Positions 7,409-15,895 are shown, numbered from the stretch's first letter. The stretch is DNA of 23,626 nt from Bacteroidota bacterium (GCA_022571135.1 JACZYK010000006.1:1-23626); one strand, 5' to 3'. Notes: generated by a model not told the origin, from the letters alone. Translations and numbers: made by a program.

Positions 7409-8302
7409 ATGATGCAGCAGAGAAAAATCCTATTCCTGCTAATTATTCTGGTTGTTCTTCTCGGGGTCGCCTGGCTGTCAGGCACCTTTGATTCGGCGCC
7501 GTCAACCATCGACGCCCCGGAGATCGAAATAGAAGCAGGCTTGATTGACCGCATCGAAATTACCCGGGCGGGGGAGACCTTCGTTTTGGAAAACTCTGAA
7601 GGTCCGTGGGAACTGGTATCGCCAGTCGCTGCCCTTGCCGATTCGATTACGGTGTCTTCACTGGTCCGTAATCTGGGTGACCTTGAGATTGAATCGGTGG
7701 TATCGAGTAATCCGGATCGCTACGGGAATTATGGGGTGGACTCAACGGGTTCGGAAATCCTGGTCCACATGGGAAACACGATGCATCGGCTTGTTCTGAG
7801 CGGCCAGGGTCCTGATTTCTCTTCCGTCTATCTGAGAATGGATGGTGATCCACGGGTCTTCGCGGCCGTACCACGCTTTTCGATCCCGACGAGTATGGAC
7901 CGCTGGAGGGACAAGCGCATATTCTCTGCGGCTTCCCAGTCCGTCGTCCAGGCCCGGGTGATCACCCCGGATCATTCCTTCGAAATGCAGAAAGACTCTC
8001 TGGGATGGCTTCTCGATGTTTCCGGCGAGGAGTCGTATGCCGACTCGGCCGCCGTCGCCCGTTGGCTTAGAAAATTCTCTCCGTTCCGGGCTGACGGATT
8101 TCTCGAATACGCCGCCGCCGATGCCGATCCGACCCATAAGCTGACACTCAGACTTTCGGACGGGTCGACGTTCTCGCTTGAAATGACGAAAAGAGAACAC
8201 GATGTCGCTGCCACCTTTTCCGGCGAGCCGGGTACGATTTACAAGCTCTACTCCAGCCGACTGACCACGTTGTTTCCGGATCCGTCGACGCTGCGGCACT
8301 AG
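7409..8302 (+). CDS. DUF4340-domain protein, membrane-anchored
   Basis: The 297-residue protein starts with a single membrane segment (residues 7-24, ILFLLIILVVLLGVAWLSG) and continues as a periplasmic or extracytoplasmic domain. The features DRIEITRAGETFVLENSEGP, WELVSPVAALADS and LGDLEIESVVSSNPDRYGNY fit DUF4340. That family is nearly always coded beside GldG-like ABC genes and has no established function. Its place, 35 bp after gldG, makes it the fourth member of the exporter operon; an accessory role in the complex is inferred from context only. Two Met codons in tandem begin the frame and either may be used. Confidence 0.75.
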   Translation: MMQQRKILFLLIILVVLLGVAWLSGTFDSAPSTIDAPEIEIEAGLIDRIEITRAGETFVLENSEGPWELVSPVAALADSITVSSLVRNLGDLEIESVVSSNPDRYGNYGVDSTGSEILVHMGNTMHRLVLSGQGPDFSSVYLRMDGDPRVFAAVPRFSIPTSMDRWRDKRIFSAASQSVVQARVITPDHSFEMQKDSLGWLLDVSGEESYADSAAVARWLRKFSPFRADGFLEYAAADADPTHKLTLRLSDGSTFSLEMTKREHDVAATFSGEPGTIYKLYSSRLTTLFPDPSTLRH

Positions 8303-8346
8303 GCACGCGCGGGATCACAACTTTTTCGACACCACCTTAAGAATTC

Positions 8347-10221
8347 ATGGCCACCCAAACGACTCCGGGCTCGGAGACTTTCGAATACCGCGCGGAGATG
8401 AAGCAACTGCTTCATCTGATCATCGATTCGCTTTACACGCACAAGGATATATTTCTGCGAGAGCTCATTTCAAATGCCTCCGATGCGTTGAATAAAGTCC
8501 AGTTTCGCCTGTTGACCGACCGCGATATCCTCCAGTCGGACGCCGAACGCCGGATTGATATTCGCGGCGACAAGAATGAAAACACCCTCAGAATCCTCGA
8601 TTCCGGAATCGGAATGACGCGTGAAGATCTGATCGATCAAATTGGAACGGTGGCGAGTTCCGGGACCGTGGCCTTTGTCGAGGAGATGAAAGCGTCCGGA
8701 AAGACCATCGACGCACAAATGATCGGCCAGTTCGGAGTCGGATTCTATTCGGCGTTCATGGTTGCGGATCGAATCACCATCGAGACCCGTAATGCTGAAT
8801 CGGACGGTCAGGGATATCGCTGGACCTCGGACGGAAGCGGCACCTTTACCATCGAAGAAATAGAGCGAGGGGACAGGGGTACCGAGGTCACGCTCCATCT
8901 GAAGGACGACGCCTCTGAATTTGCCGAGATCTGGAAGCTCAAGGAGGTGATCCGCAGATACTCCAACTTCGTCGACTTTCCGATTCACGTCGACGGAGAG
9001 AAGGTCAATACCGTCCGCGCTCTCTGGCACAAGGGCAAAAGCGAGATCGAAGAGGAGGAGCTGACGGAATTTTACAAATTCATTTCGAGTGACTTTAACG
9101 ACCCGCTGGGACATCTCCATCTGCATCTCGAAGGGCGCGTTGACTTTCGGGCGCTACTGTTCGTGCCAAAACGAGCACCGCGAGATCTGTTTCGAGAAGA
9201 CTACAAGTACGGACTACATCTATATTCGAGCAACGTATTCATTCAGGACGACTGCAAGTCTTTATTGCCGGATTATCTGCGCTTCATCCGCGGCGTGGTG
9301 GATACCGAGGACCTTCCGCTCAATATCTCCCGGGAGGTCACCCAGCAGAGCCAGGCGATGGCCAAAATCCAGCATGCGCTCACCGGTAAGATCCTCGATC
9401 TACTGAAGACATGGGCGCTCGACGAACCGGACAAATACGCGGCTTTCTTCCGGGAATTTGGAACGCTGTTCAAGACGGGACTCGGTACCGACTTCTCAAA
9501 CCGCGACGAGCTGATCGAACTTCTGCGGTACGAATCGACAAAAACGGAAAAAGGCGTTTATACTTCTCTTGAACAATACGTCGACCGCATGCAGTCCGCC
9601 CAGAAGGAGATCTATTACCTGCTTGGTGATTCCCGAAGCTCGGCTGAAAAGAATCCCAATCTGGAGTACTTCAAGAAAAACGACCTGGAGGTATTACTGC
9701 TCCTCGATCCGGTCGACGTGTTCACGGTCACGAGTCTTCCGAAATACAAGGATCACGAAGTCAAGAGCATCGAGAAGGCGGATCTGGATCTGAAAATGGA
9801 GAAGAAGTCGAAAGAGGCTCTCTCCAAACACGAGCAGAAGAAACTGATCGAGCGCTTCAAATCTATCCTGAGTGATCGCATCGAGGATATCGTCGTCTCC
9901 AGGCGTCTGGTTGATTCCGCAGTCACACTGGTGGTAGGCAAGGCCGGAATGGACGCGCAGGTCGAGCGGATGATGCGGATGATGGACGAGCAGTTCTCCG
10001 GTTCAAAGAAAGTTCTGGAGATCAATATGGGGCATCCACTTATCCGTAATCTTGCGACGCTTCGCGAGAAGGGCAGCCGAGACCGTCTTGTCGAACTCTC
10101 GATTCTTCAGCTGTTCGAAGGCGCGCTTCTGGTAGACGGAAGCCTGTCTGCGCCCAGCGATTTCGTCTCCCGGATGACAGAATTGATGGAGGACGCGACG
10201 GCCAGTACTCCACAGGACTAG
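8347..10221 (+). CDS. htpG: Molecular chaperone HtpG (bacterial Hsp90)
   Basis: This 624-residue ATP-dependent cytosolic chaperone has full family length. The GHKL ATP site is complete: ELISNASDAL with catalytic Glu39 and Asn43, LDSGIGMT with Asp85, and GQFGVGFYSAF (128-138). The middle domain includes PLNISREVTQQSQAM, where the conserved Arg contacts ATP, and the C-terminal dimerisation region is intact. It starts 44 bp after the DUF4340 stop and could be read from the gld operon or its own promoter; no terminator was seen between them. The stop codon TAG (10219-10221) lies inside the CTAG that begins the MITE-like element, so that insertion touches the gene end without changing the protein. 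Confidence 0.95.
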   Translation: MATQTTPGSETFEYRAEMKQLLHLIIDSLYTHKDIFLRELISNASDALNKVQFRLLTDRDILQSDAERRIDIRGDKNENTLRILDSGIGMTREDLIDQIGTVASSGTVAFVEEMKASGKTIDAQMIGQFGVGFYSAFMVADRITIETRNAESDGQGYRWTSDGSGTFTIEEIERGDRGTEVTLHLKDDASEFAEIWKLKEVIRRYSNFVDFPIHVDGEKVNTVRALWHKGKSEIEEEELTEFYKFISSDFNDPLGHLHLHLEGRVDFRALLFVPKRAPRDLFREDYKYGLHLYSSNVFIQDDCKSLLPDYLRFIRGVVDTEDLPLNISREVTQQSQAMAKIQHALTGKILDLLKTWALDEPDKYAAFFREFGTLFKTGLGTDFSNRDELIELLRYESTKTEKGVYTSLEQYVDRMQSAQKEIYYLLGDSRSSAEKNPNLEYFKKNDLEVLLLLDPVDVFTVTSLPKYKDHEVKSIEKADLDLKMEKKSKEALSKHEQKKLIERFKSILSDRIEDIVVSRRLVDSAVTLVVGKAGMDAQVERMMRMMDEQFSGSKKVLEINMGHPLIRNLATLREKGSRDRLVELSILQLFEGALLVDGSLSAPSDFVSRMTELMEDATASTPQD

Positions 10222-10369
10222 TGCTTGGTCCGGGCCGAGTACATTCAAGCGCCGCTGCATCTCTTCCATCTTCGTTCTACCTCGTTGCCGTAGCCCTCGT
10301 TGGCACGCCTTGTTGGTCGGGCGCCGCGTCACTCCCGGTGTTGCGCTGATTTATGCGGCTAAGCACTAG
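10218..10369. mobile_element. MITE-like 152-bp element with terminal inverted repeats
   Basis: The left end reads CTAGTGCTTGG (10218-10228). The right end, on the opposite strand, reads CTAGTGCTTAG (10369 back to 10359): ten of eleven bases match in inverted orientation. CTAG at both ends could be a duplicated 4-bp target of the YTAR type preferred by IS5-family elements; the mobile part would then begin at GTGCTT. No reading frame inside is convincing. The size, terminal repeats and placement between a stop codon and the next promoter are typical of a miniature inverted-repeat element moved by a transposase elsewhere in the genome. Confidence 0.5.
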
Positions 10370-10463
10370 CTTGCTTTCTATGCCATGAGATCAAGAAGAG
10401 TTACGGGGGAACTGTCCAATCCGGATTCCGGTAGGAAGCGCCTCACCCACGAACCAACCATTC

Positions 10464-11702
10464 ATGTCCAGGCGCGACTCGCACCCCTATCTGATTCTGT
10501 TCGCCCTCTGGCTAATGGTCTTCTCGGCCAGCAGTCAGGTAATCATCATGGCTCCGATCCTACCGAGAATCGGAGAAGCGCTGCAGATAGATGAAGCGTT
10601 GCAGGGATGGCTGCTCACTTCGTATGCGTTGTTTCTGGCCATCTTCGCGCTGATTACAGGCCCCATTTCCGACAAGATAGGCCGCCGTCTGGTCCTCCTT
10701 GCGGGTTGCGGATCGATGGCTGTGGCACTCGCGCTACACGTGGTAGCCGACAGCTTTGTCTCGCTCCTTACGATGCGCGCAGTCGCCGGTGCTGCAGGCG
10801 GTATGCTGAGCGGCGCCGCCGTTTCTTATGTCGGTGACTATTTCCCCTACAACCGCCGGGGATGGGCTAACGGATGGGTGATGAGCGGGATCGCGTTCGG
10901 ACAGATCTTCGGTATTCCGATTGGCATCGTCCTTGCGGACCAGTTCGGCTTCAAAGCTGCTTTCCTGATGTTCGGAGCGACGATGTTGCTGGCGACGATA
11001 CTGGTGTGGCGCTTCGTGCCCCAGCCGGATGTAAGACGGGATACGGAGCGCCTGACCGTCCGAAGGGCGATTGCAAACTACCGAGAACTGCTCCGGCAAC
11101 CCGTCGTTGTCGCTGCCTCCGCCGTTTACTTTCTGATGTTCTTCAGTATCGGGCTGTTCATAATATATTTGCCGACCTGGCTTGAGGCGACGCTCGGGGT
11201 GTCAGGAGGAGAAATCGCCTTTCTGTTTGCAGTAGGAGGAATCGCCAACGTCGTATCCGGACCGATCGCAGGAAAGGTATCGGACTCGATCGGCAGAAAA
11301 CCCCTCATTGTAACTTCCTGTCTCGGTTTTGGCGTGGTTATGGTCTTGACGACCTACGTGATCGTCAACATGTGGATCGGCTACGTGCTTTTTGCCGTGG
11401 CGATGGTCATGGTGTCGATGCGCATCAGTCCACTTCAGTCACTTATGACATCACTTGTTTCCGAAAACAGGCGGGGTGCGTTATTGAGCCTGGCGATCGC
11501 GATCGGACAGATAGGCTTCGGTATTGGCAGCGCAGTCGCCGGAATCACCTTTATCCGCTACGGATACTTCAGCAACACGATAGCCGGGGCCGTAGCGATC
11601 GTCATCATGGCCGCTCTCGTGTACGTATTTCTACCCGAGCCTGACGAGAGGGGCGAGATCACGCTGGACGCAGCCGAGGCCGGGAAGGCTAGGAGTTCAT
11701 AA
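10464..11702 (+). CDS. Major facilitator superfamily transporter
   Basis: The 412-residue inner-membrane protein has about twelve transmembrane segments in two halves. The MFS motif A between helices 2 and 3 is clear (GPISDKIGRR), and a degenerate second copy follows in the C-terminal half (GPIAGKVSDSIGRK). Such proteins move small molecules using the proton gradient; drug-efflux-type members look like this, but the substrate cannot be read from the sequence. It starts about 95 bp after the MITE-like element, which may affect its promoter. Its stop overlaps the convergent rho gene by 14 bp, so no separate terminator can lie between them. Confidence 0.85.
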   Translation: MSRRDSHPYLILFALWLMVFSASSQVIIMAPILPRIGEALQIDEALQGWLLTSYALFLAIFALITGPISDKIGRRLVLLAGCGSMAVALALHVVADSFVSLLTMRAVAGAAGGMLSGAAVSYVGDYFPYNRRGWANGWVMSGIAFGQIFGIPIGIVLADQFGFKAAFLMFGATMLLATILVWRFVPQPDVRRDTERLTVRRAIANYRELLRQPVVVAASAVYFLMFFSIGLFIIYLPTWLEATLGVSGGEIAFLFAVGGIANVVSGPIAGKVSDSIGRKPLIVTSCLGFGVVMVLTTYVIVNMWIGYVLFAVAMVMVSMRISPLQSLMTSLVSENRRGALLSLAIAIGQIGFGIGSAVAGITFIRYGYFSNTIAGAVAIVIMAALVYVFLPEPDERGEITLDAAEAGKARSS

Positions 11703-13632
11703 TGACGAGGAACTCGTCGTTCGCCCGTGTGCCCCGCATCTTGTCCAGCAGGAAGGTCATGGCCTGAGCGGGATCCATTTCGGCCAGGAATTTTCTCAGA
11801 ATCCAGATCCGCTGGAGCTTGACATCCGGAATCAGAAGCTCCTCACGGCGCGTTCCCGATTTCACGATGTTGATCGCCGGGTATATCCGGCGATCCGCCA
11901 TATCGCGGTTCAGAACGATTTCCGAGTTACCGGTACCCTTGAACTCCTCGAAAATGACCTCATCCATTCGGCTGCCCGTATCGATGAGTGCCGTTCCGAT
12001 GATGGTCAGTGATCCACCATCCTCAACGTTTCGCGCCGCACCGAAGAACCGCTTCGGTCCGCGAAGCGCACCGGCCTCCAGACCACCCGAGAGGGTCTTC
12101 CCGGTAGTCGGAGTGACTGCGTTCGTGGCCCGCGCCAGACGCGTAATCGAGTCGAGGAGAATGACGACATCCTGACCGGCTTCGACGAGTCGCTTTGCTT
12201 TCGCCAGCACGATATCGGCTACTTCCACATGACGCTCCGGCTCCTGATCGAATGTGGAGGCGATCACTTCCGCTTCGACGTGCCTGCGCATGTCCGTCAC
12301 CTCCTCTGGGCGCTCGTCAAGCAGCAGAATAATCAGGTGGCATTCCGGATGATTGGTCGTAATTGCATTGGCTATTTTCTGCAGGAGAATCGTCTTTCCA
12401 GTTTTGGGTTGGGCCACAATGAGGGCGCGTTGGCCTTTCCCGATCGGAGAGAAAAGGTTTAGAATACGTGTACTGTATTCGTCCGCACTGGTCTCGAGGT
12501 TCAGCTGCTCATCCGGAAAGAGCGGCGTGAGATATTCAAAACTCGGGCGCTGCTCGAGTTCTTCGGGAGTCCGGCTGTTGATCGTGTTGACCTGAATGAG
12601 GGCAAAAAATCGTTCTCCCTCCTTCGGGGGGCGGACTTCTCCGTCGACCGTATCGCCGATTTTCAGACTGAATCTCTTGATCTGCGACGGCGATACGTAA
12701 ATATCGTCCGGACTTGGCAGATAGTTGTATTCTGCCGATCGAAGGAATCCATATCCATCGGGAAGGACCTGGAGAACACCAACCTTCTGAATCATTCCGT
12801 CGAGATCGGTACCTCGCGGATCGTACTGCTGCATGTAGGACGGCTTGTCCTCATAAACACGGCGTTTGCGTTCTTCGCGGCTTTCCCGGCTGCGATTTCG
12901 GCCCCGACGCCCTCTGCCTCTGTCCCCTCTTTCATTTCTGTCACCGCGATCGTGTCTGTCACCCCGGCTATCGCGCTGATCCCTGTAACGGCGGCTGTCC
13001 CGTCTATCTCTTTTTTCTCTGTCGTCGCGGCCGCGTCTCTCGTCACGCGAGTCCCTACTGTCACGCGAGTCCCTACTGTCACGCGAGTCCCTACTGTCAC
13101 GCGAGTCCTTACTGTCACGCGAGTCCCTGCTGTCACGAGGCGAGCGCTCATCCCTACTTCTTCGATCGTCTCGGCCTCTCCGGCTCTCCCGTTTTTCAGG
13201 ACCCTGGCCCCGGCCTCTACCGCGATCATGGCGGTCACGCGGGCCGCCGTCGCGATCATCTGTATACCGATGACGATCGTCGCGGTCTTCAGACGTTTCT
13301 TCCCTGGGGGACTCTGTCTCGACGGTGTCCGGTGGATCAGCGTGCTCTCTCTGCCGGCTATCGCCGTCGAAAAGCCCGGACTGAGTTTCCGAGCCATCCC
13401 TGTTTCGATCACGAGGCGCTTGTTCTTTGCGATGTTTCTGTTGGCGCGACGGCTGGCTCTGGCGACCGCCTCGACTTCCGCGGCCGTTACCGGCGACCGC
13501 CTCTGCGCGGGCTTCCAGGATGAGGTAGATAATATCCTGTTTTCGCATGGTCGAATAGCCACGCAGATTCATCTCACGGGCGAGTTCCTTGAGTTCTGCG
13601 AGTTTCTTGCCCTGTAGATCTGCAATTTTCAT
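11689..13632 (-). CDS. rho: Transcription termination factor Rho with long disordered insertion
   Basis: This hexameric RNA-dependent ATPase ends transcription. It has 647 residues against about 420 in E. coli. Order: Rho-N helical domain (about 1-47, ADLQGKKLAELKELAREMNL), an insertion of about 215 residues made almost wholly of Arg, Asp, Glu, Ser and Gly (about 48-262), an OB/cold-shock RNA-binding domain (from about 285, GVLQVLPDGYGFLRS), then the RecA-like motor with Walker A AQPKTGKT (407-414), Walker B VVILLDSITRLARA (near 489-502) and the R-loop region GTRREELLIP. Walker A is usually APPKAGKT, so Gln408 and Thr411 differ. Residues about 168-197 are coded by an 18-bp tandem repeat. The start lacks a Shine-Dalgarno, as is normal in Bacteroidota. 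Confidence 0.95.
   Translation of the reverse strand: MKIADLQGKKLAELKELAREMNLRGYSTMRKQDIIYLILEARAEAVAGNGRGSRGGRQSQPSRQQKHRKEQAPRDRNRDGSETQSGLFDGDSRQREHADPPDTVETESPREETSEDRDDRHRYTDDRDGGPRDRHDRGRGRGQGPEKRESRRGRDDRRSRDERSPRDSRDSRDSKDSRDSRDSRDSRDSRDSRDSRDERRGRDDREKRDRRDSRRYRDQRDSRGDRHDRGDRNERGDRGRGRRGRNRSRESREERKRRVYEDKPSYMQQYDPRGTDLDGMIQKVGVLQVLPDGYGFLRSAEYNYLPSPDDIYVSPSQIKRFSLKIGDTVDGEVRPPKEGERFFALIQVNTINSRTPEELEQRPSFEYLTPLFPDEQLNLETSADEYSTRILNLFSPIGKGQRALIVAQPKTGKTILLQKIANAITTNHPECHLIILLLDERPEEVTDMRRHVEAEVIASTFDQEPERHVEVADIVLAKAKRLVEAGQDVVILLDSITRLARATNAVTPTTGKTLSGGLEAGALRGPKRFFGAARNVEDGGSLTIIGTALIDTGSRMDEVIFEEFKGTGNSEIVLNRDMADRRIYPAINIVKSGTRREELLIPDVKLQRIWILRKFLAEMDPAQAMTFLLDKMRGTRANDEFLVIMNS
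13042..13138 (-). repeat. 18-bp tandem repeat inside rho coding (Arg-Asp-Ser)n
   Basis: About 5.3 units of GTCACGCGAGTCCCTACT (plus strand) begin at 13042, 13060, 13078, 13096 and 13114, with a partial unit from 13132. Units one to three are identical; the fourth and fifth each differ by one base. On the coding strand each unit gives two Arg-Asp-Ser triplets, so gain or loss of a unit keeps the frame. Confidence 0.9.
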
Positions 13633-13884
13633 ATAAGAAGTGAAGGAATAACCATTATTCTGCTTTCAGTAACCGGACATGTCCGACGAATCGGGCTATG
13701 CCACATAAATCAGGTAGGATTAATCTGCGGTCCGGGCTGACAGCCCATCGCGTCTCTAAAAGGAAGGTCTATTAGAAGCGTGCTTGTGCCTGGATCGGGT
13801 TTTAAGGTACCCCTACGTACAGTGTGCGCCCTTGAAAGAAGAGGGGCCGCGTAAACACTCCGTGCGGTCGCACGAGCGTCATCA
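13633..13884 (-). promoter_or_regulatory. Long 5' leader of rho
   Basis: If transcription starts just downstream of the promoter at 13890-13919, rho has an untranslated leader of about 250 nt. It contains a perfect 12-bp palindrome CGGACATGTCCG (13674-13685), 42 bp before the start codon, and a small hairpin GGGCT-gac-AGCCC (13734-13746). In other bacteria rho is autoregulated by termination in its leader; this arrangement would allow that, but no direct sign such as a C-rich rut tract was established. Confidence 0.4.
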
Positions 13885-13889
13885 ATATC

Positions 13890-13919
13890 CAAAGATAGCG
13901 TTTAAACCTCTAAAATCAA
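13890..13919 (-). promoter_or_regulatory. Bacteroidota-type promoter of rho
   Basis: On the minus strand TTG (13919-13917) is followed by exactly 19 bases and then TATCTTTG (13897-13890). This fits the -33 TTG / -7 TAnnTTTG consensus recognised by the primary sigma factor of Bacteroidota. Transcription would start near 13884 and read into rho. Confidence 0.65.
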
Positions 13920-14027
13920 CCGTCGTTCGTCTCAGGCAGCGAAAATTTGGATGAAGATGGCATGGGTCTTCACGTTCCGGGAGTGCCGTGACGCAATACC
14001 GTGGACCGTTTTCATGCTCTAGGTCGC

Positions 14028-15404
14028 TTACGGAACCAGGTTTGTTCGAGTTTCGCTTGTCCGGGCATCAGACCAGACCAGGGCGTCCGCGGCCACGACG
14101 TGCGAACCCATCACGAGCAATGCTTCGTTCGTGCGCGAGGTCTTAAGAAAACGATCAATCGCAGAGACGACGACAATGTTTTCGTCCTCAACGTGTAGCC
14201 CTACCGATCTGAATAGAGAGGCCAGCTCGCTTGCATCCATACCCCTGTCGGAGGAGATTCGAACCGTCGATACGACCACGGGCACGTCTGAGAGGATCCT
14301 CGCTATTTCGCCTGCGTCCTTGTCTTTCAGCAGACCGATATATACGTGAGATACTCCTCCGAAAGCAGTGCGGGCGGCTGCCAGAGTCACTTCGACAGCT
14401 TCAGCATTGTGCGCGACGTCCACCAGAATTAGAGGATCGGCATGAATACGCTCCAGTCGACCCCGGAGGCCTGAAAGTCCGACTACATTGCCGAGTCCGT
14501 CCCTGATACTGGATTCGCCGGCGCCCGAATGGATGGCACAGATCTCTGCGGCGCGAATCGCGAGGGCGGCATTTCTTTTTTGATGGTCGCCTTTGAGATC
14601 AAGCCTCAGCGACGGGTACGTACGTTCAGGCGTTTGGAGGGTGAAAGACGAATCTTCGTGGTTCACCAGACTTGTCTGATCTTTCAGAACGTGATAGGTT
14701 GATCGATTATTGGCCGCGATTTTTCGAAACACCGACAGGACTTCCGGCTGAACGGCTCCCGTCAGAAATGGCGTATCGGGCTTTACGATTCCCGCCTTCT
14801 CGGTTGCGAGCTCGGGCAGGGTTTCCCCGAGTATCTCCGTGTGATCCAGGGCGATTCCCGTAATAACGGAGAGTATTGGATTCAGAATATTCGTGGCATC
14901 CAGTCGACCGCCGAGACCGACCTCCACTACGGCCAGATCAACATTTTTTTCGGCGAAATAAAGGAGGCTTAATGCCGTGGTGGCCTCGAAGAAGCTTGCC
15001 CCGATCTCGTTGATGGATCGCGCAAATCTTTCGACATTACGTGCGATCCATTCCGGACAGGCAGGTACGCCGTTTATTCGCATCCGCTCTCCGATGAACG
15101 CGAGGTGAGGAGAAGTGTGAAGGCCGGTTTTTTTCCCGGCTGCAGTCGTGATGGAAGCGAGTATCGAGGCTGTCGAACCCTTTCCGTTCGTACCTGCGAT
15201 CAGAATACTCGGGAACGCCCGATCCGGCCGGTGCATCGCCTCCATGAGGCTCTTCATTCTCTCCAGACCGGGCTTATAGGCCAGCGCTCCCGTGTCTGCA
15301 AAACTTGGAAGGTCGAAGAGGACGCTCTGGGCTTCATCGATAGTCACAGAGAGTGTGGTATCAGTCGTCCGGCTGGTTTCGAAGTATCGCTTTCTCCCTG
15401 ACAA
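14028..15404 (-). CDS. folC: Bifunctional folylpolyglutamate synthase/dihydrofolate synthase
   Basis: This Mur-ligase-family enzyme joins glutamate to dihydropteroate and to folates, using ATP, in the cytoplasm. The P-loop is GTNGKGST (71-78). The family signature VVEVGLGGRLDATN and the ATP/metal region GIALDHTEILGETLPELATE are complete, and the C-terminal ligase domain contains LILVDVAHNAEAVEVTL. At 458 residues it has normal length for the Met start at 15404, which overlaps tsaE by 44 bp. A GTG at 15347 would give 439 residues, remove the overlap and begin 13 bp after the tsaE stop; the start is therefore uncertain. It is the last gene of the porX-tsaE-folC unit. No clear terminator follows. 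Confidence 0.92.
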   Translation of the reverse strand: MSGRKRYFETSRTTDTTLSVTIDEAQSVLFDLPSFADTGALAYKPGLERMKSLMEAMHRPDRAFPSILIAGTNGKGSTASILASITTAAGKKTGLHTSPHLAFIGERMRINGVPACPEWIARNVERFARSINEIGASFFEATTALSLLYFAEKNVDLAVVEVGLGGRLDATNILNPILSVITGIALDHTEILGETLPELATEKAGIVKPDTPFLTGAVQPEVLSVFRKIAANNRSTYHVLKDQTSLVNHEDSSFTLQTPERTYPSLRLDLKGDHQKRNAALAIRAAEICAIHSGAGESSIRDGLGNVVGLSGLRGRLERIHADPLILVDVAHNAEAVEVTLAAARTAFGGVSHVYIGLLKDKDAGEIARILSDVPVVVSTVRISSDRGMDASELASLFRSVGLHVEDENIVVVSAIDRFLKTSRTNEALLVMGSHVVAADALVWSDARTSETRTNLVP

Positions 15405-15864
15405 GGAGCCGCCGGTTGCCCTGAAGATGGCTTATTCGCAGGCATAGCGTGTGCTCGGGCAACATGGATGATACAATATCCGGCCATTCGATCAGGCAGA
15501 TTCCATCACCGTACACGTACTCCGAAAATCCGATATCGATCACCTCCTCAATCCTCTGAATCCGGTACAGGTCGAGATGATACACGGGCAGTGAACCGTC
15601 GTACTCGTGTATGATCGTAAACGTCGGGCTCGATACGCTCTGTTCATCGATGCCGAAGTATCGACAGATTCCCTTGACCAGCTGTGTCTTGCCCGATCCG
15701 AGTTCTCCGTAGATGGCGACCACGTCACCGGCCTGGAGCTTCTCTGCAAGCTGCTCACCGATGGATATCGTCTCATCCGGTCCTTCGGATTCGACTCGTA
15801 GTTTTGCGGCGTCGGAAAGGGTCATCCATCGTTGGCTCGGAGACCCAGTAGTGATCGCTGTCAT
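15361..15864 (-). CDS. tsaE: tRNA t6A37 biosynthesis ATPase TsaE
   Basis: The 167-residue P-loop ATPase helps TsaB/TsaD make N6-threonylcarbamoyladenosine at tRNA position 37. Visible motifs are Walker A GELGSGKT (53-60), the switch-like SSPTFTIIHEY (from 78), HLDLYRI (97-103) and CLIEWPD (near 124-129), all standard for the family. The N-terminus is slightly long; Met14, at about 15825, may be the true start. It begins 31 bp after the porX stop, and porX followed by tsaE is a recurrent gene order in Bacteroidota. The next gene, folC, overlaps or abuts its end, so translation may be coupled. Confidence 0.93.
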   Translation of the reverse strand: MTAITTGSPSQRWMTLSDAAKLRVESEGPDETISIGEQLAEKLQAGDVVAIYGELGSGKTQLVKGICRYFGIDEQSVSSPTFTIIHEYDGSLPVYHLDLYRIQRIEEVIDIGFSEYVYGDGICLIEWPDIVSSMLPEHTLCLRISHLQGNRRLLVREKAILRNQPDD

Positions 15865-15895
15865 GTCCGGCAGATTCGTGTGGGCGGGCCCCAGG

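Noticed and set aside
13042..13138. Tandem repeats as a CRISPR array
   Set aside because: Units are 18 bp, directly adjacent without spacers, and in frame within rho.
12714..13523. Long plus-strand frames opposite rho with repeated Cys-His-Ala-Ser-Pro-Tyr or Thr-Arg-Val-Pro-Thr-Val units
   Set aside because: They are mirror frames of the 18-bp repeat and charged insertion of rho; rho is certain on the minus strand and these frames have no family signature.
13710..13892. Possible 60-residue leader peptide upstream of rho (minus strand)
   Set aside because: Its start codon overlaps the -7 promoter box at 13890-13897, so it would lie upstream of the transcription start; no homology is recognised.
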